Below are positions 1 through 9,186 of a stretch of DNA of 64,000 bases, piece after piece. Position 1 is the stretch's first letter, and each line of letters opens with the position of its first letter. This DNA comes from Lithodes maja (lineage: Eukaryota; Arthropoda; Malacostraca; Decapoda; Lithodidae). Made by a program: the position numbers and the translations under genes. Location of the stretch: positions 1 through 64,000 of the forward strand of contig JBAKBP010003195.1 in assembly GCA_037953745.1 (NCBI GenBank), written 5' to 3'. Under the pieces are notes generated by a model, which was not told the DNA's origin, searched no databases, and saw nothing but the letters and a program-made list of their open reading frames with translations.

Positions 1-174
1 CTAGTGACCCTTCTAGGCTGCTTGTCCTCCAAAACACTGAGGATCAAGTGTCCAAACAGTGGTTTAGAGTGGGTAAGGGAACATTGGAAAGGGAACTACT
101 GCCCTGCCACTAACGTGGCAGGACTAGGAAGTTAGTAGGGGACATATGGGTTAGTAACTGAGGGGAGGATAAAG

Positions 175-3126
175 TTATTCATTTACAAACGCAGTCAGTC
201 GCGGGTTTGATGCGAGATATTTGTCTAGGCGGAATTTAAATGAATCAACGGTGCTGCAGTCTATAACGTCTCGGGGAAGCCCATTCCACAAGTTGACAAC
301 TCGATTGAAGAAGAAATTCTTAGATTCGTGCGAGTTAAAAGATTTACCAATAATTTTGCAACCGTTTCCCCGCGTGTAATTAGATTGGTCGATAGTGAAG
401 TACTTACTACAGTTCATATTGTCGATGCCTTTGATGATTTTGAACACTTGAATTAAGTCGCCTCTTAATCTGCGCTGGGTTAAAGGAAATAGATTTAATT
501 CTCTAAGACGCTCTTCGTATGGTTTGTTCTTTAGGCTAGGTATCATTTTGGTAACTCTACGTTGAACTCGTTCTAGCTTGTTTATATCTTTTTGGTAATA
601 AGGGCACCAGGATTGAACGCAGTATTCCAGAAGAGGGCGGACTAAGGAATTGTAAAGGGTTAGGATAACTTCTTTGGATTTATGCTCAAATGACCTGCCT
701 ATAAAGCCAATTATTTTGTTTGCCTTCTTAACAACTTCTGAACATTGTTGACTCGGTTTTAGGTTACTCGATATTGTTACTCCCAGATCAGTTTCTCTGT
801 TTACATTCTTAAGCTGAGTGCCATTCATCGAATAGTTTGCTTTCTCATTTAGGTATCCGACATGTAGTACTTTACATTTATCCGCATTGAAACTCATTTG
901 CCAAATTTGGGCCCAACATGACAATTTATCTAGATTGTGTTGCATATCGTCAACTTGTTCTTTTGAGAGTACGCTATTTGCAATTTTTGTATCGTCAGCA
1001 AATTTTGAGATTGTGCAGGTGAGACCCTCATCTATGTCGTTGATGTAAATTAGAAAGAGAATTGGTCCTAGTACCGATCCCTGGGTTACCCCGCTACTTA
1101 CATTGGTCCATTTAGATGCCTTACCGTTTATGACTACCCTTTGCTTTCTGTTGCCGAGCCAATTTTCTATCCATTTCAACACACCGTCTTGTATTCCATG
1201 CGCTTTTAGTTTTAGCAGTAAACGTTTGTGGGGAGCTTTGTCAAAGGCCTTTTGAAAATCAAGGTATATAATATCTACAGCTTTACTCTCATCGTAGAGG
1301 TTGAGGATATCGTGGAAGAAGTCTAAGAGGTTTGTTAAACAGGAACGTTTTTTACGAAAGCCGTGTTGAGTATCTTTAAGTATGTTATTTTCCTCTAAGT
1401 GATTTACGAGTCTGTCTCGTATGACCGTTTCTAGCATTTTACATACAACTGAGGTTAAGCTAATTGGACGATAGTTACTGGGTAGGGATTTGCTGCCTTT
1501 TTTGAATATCGGTGTTACGTTGGCTAGCTTCCACTGATCAGGCATAGTTCCAGACTGCAAGGATTTATTGAATAGTAATGTCAGTGGTTTGGAGAGTTCA
1601 TTCTTAGCTTCCTTTAGAACTCTAGGCGAGATTGTATCAGGTCCTGGCGTTTTATTTACCTTGAGTTTATCTAAACAATTCAATACTTCTCTCTCTGTAA
1701 CGGTGATATTGCTTAGAACATCTGAATTATCAATCTGAACCGGCGATGGTGTAGGGATATCACTGAGGTCTTCTGTTGTAAAAACTGATGCAAAGAAGGT
1801 ATTGAGGGCATTACTCATTTGTACTTCGTCTTTGGTGTATTCTCCTTTTTCATCGACTAACGGTCCAACAGTTGAAGTAACTACTTTTTTCTTTCTGATA
1901 TAACTATAGAATTCTTTCGGGTTTGTTTTACTTTGATTCGCAATATGTAACTCTAAGGTCTTTTTACTTTGCTTAATTAACTTTTTGGCTTTGCGTCGTA
2001 GCTCTACAAATTTCACCCGTTCTTCGTCATTTTGTGAGGATTTTAATCTATCATTAGCAAATTTTTTAGCAAGCAGGCAGTTTGAAATATCTTTATTCCA
2101 CCATTTGGGCTTATTATTATGGCCTGGACGCCGTATTTTCGATGGTATGCAGTCTTGCACTGCTTTTAGGTAAGTGGTTTCGAATAACTTCCAAGATGTA
2201 TTTATGTCGTTATTGTTAATTAAAAAGCTCCAGTCAGTTTCTTTAAACATAGCTCTAAGTTTATGGAAGTTTGCTTTCTTGAAATTAGGGACTTTTTCGA
2301 TGCTACTATTTGGTTCGTTACTAGTAAACTTTAAAGTGAAAGTTATCGTACGATGGTCGCTGTTACTGAATTCATCACCAACATTCAAATTCTCTATCAA
2401 TTCTTCTTTTATTGCAAGTACAATGTCAAGAACGTTATTACCACGGGTCGGCGTTCGAACAAATTGATAAAGCGAACTCTCTTGCAAATTCGTATACAAG
2501 TCATGTCCGGAGTGTGAAGTAAGAGTATCGCCCCACTTGCTCACAGGTAAATTAAAGTCGCCAAAAATTACGGTATCTTGTGAGTTACTTACATCTGCAA
2601 TTTGTTCGTAAATTTCTCGGTCAGTTTGCACTGATTGAGCTGGAGGTCTGTATATTAACGCAAGTATTATTTTTGTACCTTTATTATTCTTTATTAGCAC
2701 AAAAGATGTGTCGACGTTCACAATTTGAGGTTTTGACACGAGGGTCGGGTTAAGACTTTCTTTGATATAAAATAAAACGCCACCTCCATTTTTATTTATT
2801 CGGCTGTTTTCAAACATTACATAACCGGGAAGTGAATACTCTGCTAAAAAGTCTCTATCTTCTGTATTGAGCCAAGATTCTGTTATGCCAATCACATCAT
2901 AATTTTCTGTAAACACTAGTTCCTCTAAATCTGAAAATTTATTGCGTATGCTACGAGCGTTTGCATAGAAAACCTTTAAAGTTGCGGTTTTAGAACTCGC
3001 AGAACGTTCTTTCATCGAATTTTTGGTTCTGGTCGGATCTACATTTACATTCATGGCTGTCCTCGGTCCTCGGTCGTTATCCCTGACGGTTTTGAATTTG
3101 GGTCGTGTTGGTGGAGCTTTATCCAA
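175..3126 (-). CDS. CR1-like LINE ORF2: AP-like endonuclease and reverse transcriptase
   Basis: This protein should nick genomic DNA and reverse transcribe the element RNA by target-primed reverse transcription in the nucleus. In about 983 residues I see an EEP endonuclease domain at about 50-265: YANARS near 55, ITES with Glu83, LIYRPP near 157, FGDFN with Asp190, and NSDH with Asp257/His258. The RT domain is at about 480-760: TPGPD near 494, NYRPISLTSV near 551, HGFRKKRSC near 588, YLDFQKAFDK with Asp623, GVTQGSVLGP near 679, and FADD at 709-712. The C-terminal CR1-type tail follows. The codon at the marked start reads TTG, and the frame stays open upstream into the end of ORF1, so the true start is unclear; reinitiation or a coupled mechanism is possible. 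No stop or frameshift is seen. Confidence 0.92.
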   Translation of the reverse strand: MDKAPPTRPKFKTVRDNDRGPRTAMNVNVDPTRTKNSMKERSASSKTATLKVFYANARSIRNKFSDLEELVFTENYDVIGITESWLNTEDRDFLAEYSLPGYVMFENSRINKNGGGVLFYIKESLNPTLVSKPQIVNVDTSFVLIKNNKGTKIILALIYRPPAQSVQTDREIYEQIADVSNSQDTVIFGDFNLPVSKWGDTLTSHSGHDLYTNLQESSLYQFVRTPTRGNNVLDIVLAIKEELIENLNVGDEFSNSDHRTITFTLKFTSNEPNSSIEKVPNFKKANFHKLRAMFKETDWSFLINNNDINTSWKLFETTYLKAVQDCIPSKIRRPGHNNKPKWWNKDISNCLLAKKFANDRLKSSQNDEERVKFVELRRKAKKLIKQSKKTLELHIANQSKTNPKEFYSYIRKKKVVTSTVGPLVDEKGEYTKDEVQMSNALNTFFASVFTTEDLSDIPTPSPVQIDNSDVLSNITVTEREVLNCLDKLKVNKTPGPDTISPRVLKEAKNELSKPLTLLFNKSLQSGTMPDQWKLANVTPIFKKGSKSLPSNYRPISLTSVVCKMLETVIRDRLVNHLEENNILKDTQHGFRKKRSCLTNLLDFFHDILNLYDESKAVDIIYLDFQKAFDKAPHKRLLLKLKAHGIQDGVLKWIENWLGNRKQRVVINGKASKWTNVSSGVTQGSVLGPILFLIYINDIDEGLTCTISKFADDTKIANSVLSKEQVDDMQHNLDKLSCWAQIWQMSFNADKCKVLHVGYLNEKANYSMNGTQLKNVNRETDLGVTISSNLKPSQQCSEVVKKANKIIGFIGRSFEHKSKEVILTLYNSLVRPLLEYCVQSWCPYYQKDINKLERVQRRVTKMIPSLKNKPYEERLRELNLFPLTQRRLRGDLIQVFKIIKGIDNMNCSKYFTIDQSNYTRGNGCKIIGKSFNSHESKNFFFNRVVNLWNGLPRDVIDCSTVDSFKFRLDKYLASNPRLTAFVNE

Positions 3127-3152
3127 TTTCGCGGTTCTTGACGGATTAGTAT

Positions 3153-4190
3153 TTAATTCCTTTGTAGGTTGCCGTCCTCGCTGTCTTCGGTCCTCCTTCC
3201 TGGTTGTCCTGTGCTGAGTCGATTTCTTCTCCGAAAATCCTTCACCGCATCGTTGAGAAGACGCCCAAAACGTGCTGCTCCCACCTGGTTCAGATGAACT
3301 CCATCGTCCGAAAACAAATAGTCATCGTAGTAGAAATTGTCCCAGGTGTCGACGAATCCCACGTTCTCCTTCCTGCAGAGGTTTGCTAGACAACGATTTG
3401 TGCTGGTGGCTATGTTGTAAAATCGGCTCTCTACACCGAGCCGGGGGACGATTCCTGAGACGATGATCCTTGATGACTTCTCCTTAAACGACTTGATCAG
3501 CTGCTGGTACTTTAAAAGCAAATCTTCCGACCGGGTTCGCTGTACATCGTTGGATCCAACGTGGATGACGTACATTGTATTTGCAGGGGCCAGCTTTGAT
3601 ACTTCGTCAACTGCTGCAACTACGTCATCCACACCACCACCAGGGATACAAAAACGCTTCCTGGTCTTAGGTGCCCTGGCGCAAAACTCTGTGAGCTGAC
3701 CACGTATCATCGAGTCTCCCACGAGCCGGACTTCTTCTATTTCCTCTTCGTCATCTGAGTCTGCGAGTATCTGGAAACGGTTTTGACACTCGGTAATCGG
3801 TATGTGTTTCCTGGTCTTGGGGCAAACGTTGTTCCTCACGACACGGAAGTTGTCTTGAGGGGGAAGAGAGTCACTATTTGTATCTTGAGTATCGGAAACA
3901 TCAGCTGAAGTGGCTACTGTAGGCGTTGAATTGTTGGCAGTTGACGTTGGGGCGTTGGTGGCTGCTGGAGTTGCGGTGACAATTGAAGTTTGTGGTACTC
4001 CAACGTTGAGTGTTACAAACTCTTGGAGTGATTCCAGCTTCATGGTGAGGATGTTGATCTTGTTGTAGGCTTCATCTAATTTCACTGTAAAATTCTCTCG
4101 TTGCTGGCAGAGCCAGCAGACTTGAAGATCGATAGTAGCAAACATGGACTCGCCAAACCTACCGGCGCAGTTCGCACAAGCGCGAGGCAT
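3153..4190 (-). CDS. CR1-like LINE ORF1: zinc-finger-like N-terminus and SGNH/GDSL esterase
   Basis: CR1-group LINEs can encode a lipase-like esterase in ORF1; its role in retrotransposition is unsettled (membrane contact or RNP transport has been proposed). I start at the ATG giving MPRACANC, about 345 residues; a GTG lies four codons upstream. The N-terminus has two CxxC pairs (CANC, CWLC), resembling a PHD or zinc-ribbon module, followed by a short coiled-coil-like stretch. A Thr/Ala/Ser-rich linker leads into the esterase at about 153-320: LVGDSM (nucleophile Ser in GDS), a Gly-rich PGGGVDD block, HVGSND, and the DGVHLN block with the expected Asp and His. ORF2 begins 26 bases after the stop. 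Catalytic blocks all look intact. Confidence 0.88.
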   Translation of the reverse strand: MPRACANCAGRFGESMFATIDLQVCWLCQQRENFTVKLDEAYNKINILTMKLESLQEFVTLNVGVPQTSIVTATPAATNAPTSTANNSTPTVATSADVSDTQDTNSDSLPPQDNFRVVRNNVCPKTRKHIPITECQNRFQILADSDDEEEIEEVRLVGDSMIRGQLTEFCARAPKTRKRFCIPGGGVDDVVAAVDEVSKLAPANTMYVIHVGSNDVQRTRSEDLLLKYQQLIKSFKEKSSRIIVSGIVPRLGVESRFYNIATSTNRCLANLCRKENVGFVDTWDNFYYDDYLFSDDGVHLNQVGAARFGRLLNDAVKDFRRRNRLSTGQPGRRTEDSEDGNLQRN

Positions 4191-4209
4191 GGTGACAGTC
4201 ACTTTCTTC

Positions 4210-4520
4210 AGATCACTTCACTCACTTAAAAAACAATTCACTCACTTTAAAACACTTCACTCACTTTAAAAACACTTCAATCACTTCAACCGAAAACAAA
4301 TATGCTGAAATACGCAGAAATAGGTTATCAGGGGTGATAGCCTAACCGAAAACAAAAATGTTGAGATACGCAGAATTAGGCTTCCAGGGGCGATAGCCTA
4401 ACCAAAAGTTTTTTTAAAAATTGAAATACGCAATAATAGGCTACCAGCGTTGAATAGCCTAACTGAAAATAATAAAATTGAAATTCGCAGAAATAGGCTA
4501 CCAGGTGTGATAACCTAACC
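4210..4520. repeat. Tandem repeats upstream of CR1 ORF1
   Basis: Two kinds of tandem repeat lie just 5' of ORF1 in the element's sense. About four short units containing CACTTCACTCACTTTAAA lie at 4210-4290. About four imperfect 57-60 base units at 4290-4520 each contain a core like ATACGCAGAAATAGGCT followed by GATAGCCTAACC. Their position suggests 5' UTR monomers, but they could also be older flanking satellite. Confidence 0.6.
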
Positions 4521-4958
4521 TTAAACAAATATATGTACAGTAAACTTCCGTTAATCCGAAGGGCAGCGGACCGGCCCTCGTTCGGATTAGTGGATTTTTC
4601 GGATTATCGGACTTTACCCCTATGAACCTGTGGCCTGACGAAAACATTGAGGCATTAGGCCACCCAAATGAAACAATGGTGCACACATATCGGCTCATAT
4701 GTTCCTGAAATCACTTCAAAAGTTTACCATTGTCATTGTAGCCTATTACCTACTTCAAAACATTCAATGGTCAAAGGAATCTGCTGATATAAACGTAAAC
4801 ACCATATGTCCGCATCGTCTTCTTCTTCCGTCTACTAGCGAGTTTGTCTTGCTCTTGAAGATCAGATCAGATGTGGTTCGGGAAGTAATGCCTTAACAAC
4901 GGCACTTCCCTGAGAGGTTCTTGTAATTTTCCTTTGTGATGTGCTCAGTTATATTATA

Positions 4959-5934
4959 CAGTAGTCCCTCGTTATAGACGGCCTTTTTATAGACGGATTT
5001 GATTATAGACTGATTGCTTTATCATAGACGGATTCGACTATCGACTGACTTTAGACTGATTCGAGTATCGACTGATATATCGACGGATTAATTGTTTATT
5101 TATATTACTCTAATATACCAACCAAAAGTGGATTAAATGATGAACAATAAGACATACAATAATAAGAAAATACACCGAAAACGAGAGCAAAAATAATTAG
5201 CCTAAAGACTTTAGGTTTTGAGTGAATCCGGATTCACCGACGATCGGAGCGTCACTTTCGACCTCCATTTTTAATGTTATATCGACGGATTAATTGTTTA
5301 TTTATATTACTCTAATATACCAACCAAAAGTGGATTAAATTATGAACAATAAGACATACAATAATAAGAAAATACACCGAAAACGAGAGCAAAAATAATT
5401 AGCCTAAAGACTAGATTTTGAGTGAATCCGGATTCACCGACGATCGGAGTGTCACTTTCGACCTCCATTTTTAATGTTATATCGACGGATTAATTGTTTA
5501 TTTATATTACTCTAATATACCAACCAAAAGTGGATTAAATGATGAACAATAAGACATACAATAATAAGAAAATACACCGAAAACGAGAGCAAAAATAATT
5601 AGCCTAAAGACTAGATTTTGAGTGAATCCGGATTCACCGACGATCGGAGCGTCACTTTAGTCCTCCATTTTTAATGTTGTCAAACAATAACAATACCAGG
5701 CAGAAGCTCTGAGTCCACCCGCCTTTTACTTGCTTATTTGTGCCTGAACCTTGTATCTCTTGCGTTTATTATGGCCTCTAATGTATTCAGTGATAGACGG
5801 TGTGCCTGTGTAAAGGAAACACTTATAAGTACATAGCCTAGGATAGAGACCACGGATACTATGCGGTATCGACGGTTTTTGCTATCGACGGCAGTCTTAA
5901 GAACGTAACCCCCGTCAATAACGAGGGACTACTG
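4959..5934. mobile_element. Inner pogo-like element nested in the outer one
   Basis: Terminal inverted repeats read CAGTAGTCCCTCGTTATAGA on the left and the complement of CAGTAGTCCCTCGTTATTGA on the right, each flanked by TA. It has no coding capacity, and much of its body is a tandem repeat. The corresponding inner element of the second composite is 200 bases shorter. Confidence 0.83.
5075..5675. repeat. Three tandem copies of a ~200-base unit
   Basis: Each unit starts near ATATCGACGGATTAATTG and runs to CTCCATTTTTAATGTT. The three units are nearly identical: one lacks a TTAGG-type hexamer and a few single bases differ. The matching element at 62254-63029 has two units, which accounts for the length difference. 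Confidence 0.9.
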
Positions 5935-6515
5935 TATTGTATTGAAAGCACCCTTGTCTTGTTGTCTTGAAAGCACCCTTGGGACGCTCCGATCACTGAA
6001 CTATAAATAGTAGCGTATCTGAACGTCCAAAGGTGCGTTTTCAAGCTCAAGGCTAATACATCCAAAGGTGCGTTTTCAAGCTCAAGACTGAATGCGCTTG
6101 CAGAAAATGCGGTGCAAGCCAGTAGCGCATCGGAGCGTCCCAAGGATGCGTTCAAGAGCAAAACAAACTCTCTAGCAGACGATGTGGAAGAAGAAGAAGA
6201 AGAAGAAGGTGTTTACGTTTATATCAGTAGCTTCCTTTGACCATTAATCTGAATGTTTTGAAGTAGGTAATAGGCTACAATGACAATGGTAAACTTTTAA
6301 AGTGAATTCATGAACCTATGATATGTGTGTGCGCCATTATGTGTCATTTGAGTGGCCTAATGCCTCAAAAAGGGGACTTTGGGACTTCTTGAAATTCGGA
6401 CCAACTTCTTGAAATTCGGACCATCGGGTGAATTCGGATTTGGCCTCAAATTGAAAAATTCGGACTATTGGGAGATTCGAATCATCGGTCGTCGGATTAA
6501 CGGACTTTTACTGTA

Positions 6516-7389
6516 TAACAGAATATGTAACTAAATATACAATTCACCAAATAGGGATTATATAAAAATAAAGTGTGACTGCACACAAGGGGTTAATATA
6601 CTGTGTCAACAGATGGCCCTGGTGTCACTGTAGCCTAGTAAAGCAGTAGCCTACTCTTTTTAGATAAAAAAGTGTATCAGTCAAAGGTTATTACAAGATC
6701 GTGCAAGCAACAACTAAAATTACAGATATATACTGTATAGCTACAGTAGGATACTAAATACAATATCTACAAGAGTTAATAATAAAACAGATTGGCTGGC
6801 TATAGGCTAGGCTAGGTTTGGGTTAGGTCAAAAGCTTGGCAGGTTGGGTTAGGCTAGGTTAGTTTGTACAAATACCACCCTTAGCTTAAAGTAAAATCAG
6901 TCTGAGGAGAAAAAGTCAAGAATATATCTAGGGGGAAAAGATAAATGAATGCACTTAAATTTGGTACAAAATTTGCTGGAATTTAATATGTATAATCCCC
7001 CAAAAAGGTTTGTTTACAAAATGGCGTCGGCGTTAGTCTCTGTAGGCAGGTTAGTTAGTAAACAATATTGTTTATTAGCAAATTAATATGCAAAGCTTTA
7101 CTTACATACAAGGCAGTTAAATAGATACTTACTACAGTAGGTAATGGGTAAAATTAGGGGCTACGATTTTATATAAAATAGTAATAAGAGAGCGTTTGTT
7201 TACAAAGCAAAACAAAACAATAGATGGCGCTAGTGGCGCCCTGTCCGAGCAGGAGTCTTGTGATAAACACAAAGTTTATCAGTCAATACACAGCGAAATA
7301 TCGTGCAGTGTTACTTACTAAGCTACAGGATGGTTAAACGTGCTCTTAACCACCTTTCATGCACAAGAATGAAGAGGATGAGTAGTTAA
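6516..7389. other. Spacer with no recognisable gene
   Basis: AT-rich spacer. I see a GGCTAGGCTAGGTTTGGGTTAGG-like run near 6805-6870 and no coding frame of note. No terminal repeat or RNA gene was recognised. Confidence 0.5.
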
Positions 7390-7683
7390 TACTCAAATTA
7401 TGATCGATATCGTGAGAGCGTTGACAGAGCGTCTGCAGCGTCTGGCACTACGGTACACTATGAGGTTCATAAAGAAGACAGGAGGAGTACCGTTAAGGTA
7501 TGCAGAAAAAACATCAAGAAGCACAGAACAGTGGAACGTGTGCTGGATGTGATCATGAAAACCATGGAGAGAAGCGACGAGCACTTAACCCAGGTGTACA
7601 GTGTAAAGACAGCAATGAAAACCCACATAAAGAGAGTGAACAGAGACATGTGGAGAAGAGGGGAACTGTACAAAATGCGATGA
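7390..7683 (+). CDS. Unidentified open frame of 97 codons
   Basis: An open frame lies between TAA at 7387 and TGA at 7681. The predicted peptide is charged and mostly helical-looking, with blocks such as DVIMKTMERSDEHL, HIKRVNRDMWRRGELYKMR and KNIKKHRTVERVL. The first ATG lies well inside, so this would be an exon or a truncated fragment rather than a complete gene. I do not recognise a family. It sits just outside the 3' side of DIRS copy 1. It may be chance, although 97 codons without a stop and with biased charge make it worth a search. Confidence 0.25.
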   Translation, partial: YSNYDRYRESVDRASAASGTTVHYEVHKEDRRSTVKVCRKNIKKHRTVERVLDVIMKTMERSDEHLTQVYSVKTAMKTHIKRVNRDMWRRGELYKMR

Positions 7684-7971
7684 GGTGAATACAAGTCGGC
7701 GAACCGGCTAACACAGAATTCTAACGGTAAGAATGAGGTAATAGGTTCATACATACCCCCCCCCCCGAGCCAAGAATACCTTAAGACTAGAAAACTCAAA
7801 GACTTAACCTAGGAAATGTTCCTTAAACCTAGTTGCAGGTACATGTATCGTGCGATTCCCCCCACTTTCCCCGTCCCCCCCCCCCCCCCTTCCCTCCCCC
7901 AAAAGAGACATGGTAGGACAGGTGAAGGACAGAAGAGAGAAGGACATAAAAGGACATAACAGGTCATACCC

Positions 7972-9186
7972 CTAAATAACCCGTTGGCCCAACGCAACAC
8001 AAGGACGCCCCGGTCTGTCCGTGGACATGGACAGATAGGAAGAGAGAAACGTGCGGTGGGAAGGCCAGAGCCCTGTGTCAGCAATATCCGTAAGGGACCG
8101 GTTATTCAAAAAGCGCAGAGTAGCCGCGTATGAGCGAACGTCGTGCGCAGAGCCCTTAATATGAGGATTACTATCCCTATTGACACGACACAGGCGAATC
8201 CCCACAGCACGTTTGGTCAACCGCCTACCGGTCTGAGGCGCCACCCACAAAGCCAACCCAGACCCCGGCCCCGTGGAGTCAACATATGTATGGAGAGATT
8301 TAACCGGGCACAAAGAATGATGTATCCGACCTCGCTTCAAGGCAGGGACAGTAAAAGGTTGAAAAATATGGGACTCACGCTCATTCTTGGCAACAAAATG
8401 AACAGAAGGGGCCAAAGTGACGGAGCCGAGAATGGGGGAAAACCTCAAGCAATTCTGGGCCCGAGACATGGCAGCCATCTCCGAAACCCTCTCACCCGTA
8501 GCTAAAGCTAGAAGAAACAGTGTCTTGTCAAGTAATCTGTCAGGTGTAGGAGAGATAGAGTAAGGGGCCGACGAGAGGAGTGTGAGAGCCTTCGCCAGCG
8601 ACCACTGAGGGGGAAGCTGACGCGGGGGTGGTCTAAGCCTAAAGCAGGCGCGCATAAAGAAATCCAATTCTTGTTGAGGAACGACCAACCCCGTTAACTT
8701 CTCAAACGGCTCCCGAATGGCAGACAGGTGGTTCCTAATGGTGTTGTACATGTTATGGCGCAACTCAAATAAATAATTGAGGTAGTGGAACACTAACGCC
8801 ACAGATGGAGTTGTTTGTGATGTGTCGTTTATCCAAGAAGTAAAACTGTGCCAGTGAGATTCGTAAGTCTTCCATGTTGAAGGTGTCCAATGTAGAGTCA
8901 ACTTGTTAGTCAATGATCGTCCAAACATGGGCAGCCACCCTGCCTCACTAACACCCACGATGCGAATGCCAACGAGGTCCCTAGGTCTCCAATCGACCCC
9001 AAGTGGAAGTCTGAGACCGATAGGTGAACGGGACTCGGGCACCATCGTTTCAGCTGAGCGTACCAGGCTTGGGCCGGCCATAGGGGCACGATCAACCAAA
9101 CTTTTCCCTGGTACTCTCTCAGCCTGTGGAGGACTTTGCACATCAAAAGTGCGTCGGGTGGCGGAAACACGTATATTGACTGCCAC
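7972..9186 (-). CDS. DIRS copy 1 tyrosine recombinase
   Basis: A phage-integrase-family recombinase, which integrates the circular DNA intermediate of DIRS elements in place of a DDE integrase. The open frame codes for about 404 residues. The N-terminal SAM-like DNA-binding part includes LTLHWTPSTWKTYESHWHSF and VFHYLNYLFELRHNMY. The catalytic part holds Arg in GERVSEMAAM, the His/Arg pair in SAHDVRSYAATL, His in PSHRTF and the Tyr nucleophile in SSYLSM, so the R-H-R-H-Y set is present. The first ~90 residues overlap the end of the RT frame in another phase, as is normal for DIRS. No break is seen even though the rest of the copy is damaged. Confidence 0.85.
   Translation of the reverse strand: MAVNIRVSATRRTFDVQSPPQAERVPGKSLVDRAPMAGPSLVRSAETMVPESRSPIGLRLPLGVDWRPRDLVGIRIVGVSEAGWLPMFGRSLTNKLTLHWTPSTWKTYESHWHSFTSWINDTSQTTPSVALVFHYLNYLFELRHNMYNTIRNHLSAIREPFEKLTGLVVPQQELDFFMRACFRLRPPPRQLPPQWSLAKALTLLSSAPYSISPTPDRLLDKTLFLLALATGERVSEMAAMSRAQNCLRFSPILGSVTLAPSVHFVAKNERESHIFQPFTVPALKRGRIHHSLCPVKSLHTYVDSTGPGSGLALWVAPQTGRRLTKRAVGIRLCRVNRDSNPHIKGSAHDVRSYAATLRFLNNRSLTDIADTGLWPSHRTFLSSYLSMSTDRPGRPCVALGQRVI

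Larger units (their letters stand above)
150..4520 (-). mobile_element. CR1 LINE copy 1, two ORFs, probably near full length
   Basis: A non-LTR retrotransposon on the minus strand with ORF1 (esterase), a short spacer, then ORF2 (endonuclease plus reverse transcriptase). Both frames are uninterrupted, so the copy looks young. The 5' limit is uncertain: I include a tandem-repeat block upstream of ORF1 as a likely 5' UTR. The 3' limit is also uncertain, because the 174 bases left of ORF2 show no obvious tail repeat. The CR1 call rests on the ORF1 esterase, which is known in CR1-like elements, and on the ORF2 C-terminal region with RVQRRVTKMI and YEERLRELNLFPLTQRRLRG, which is typical of CR1-group RTs. 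Confidence 0.85.
4538..6513. mobile_element. Pogo/Tigger-like nonautonomous DNA transposon, composite copy 1
   Basis: The ends are inverted repeats: the left end reads CAGTAAACTTCCGTTAATCC and the right end is the complement of CAGTAAAAGTCCGTTAATCC. A TA flanks each side, as in the Tc1/mariner/pogo superfamily. There is no transposase frame. A second, different pogo-like element sits inside at 4959-5934. The same composite occurs at 61833-63602. A (GAA)n run lies near 6187. Confidence 0.85.

Noticed and set aside
5075..5675. Regular repeats that might suggest a CRISPR-like array
   Set aside because: The whole 200-base unit is repeated, with no variable spacers, inside a transposon with TIRs.
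7747..7890. Long C runs as functional elements
   Set aside because: Simple homopolymers near DIRS 3' regions (also 17527 and 28191); likely slippage products or sequencing-prone tracts.
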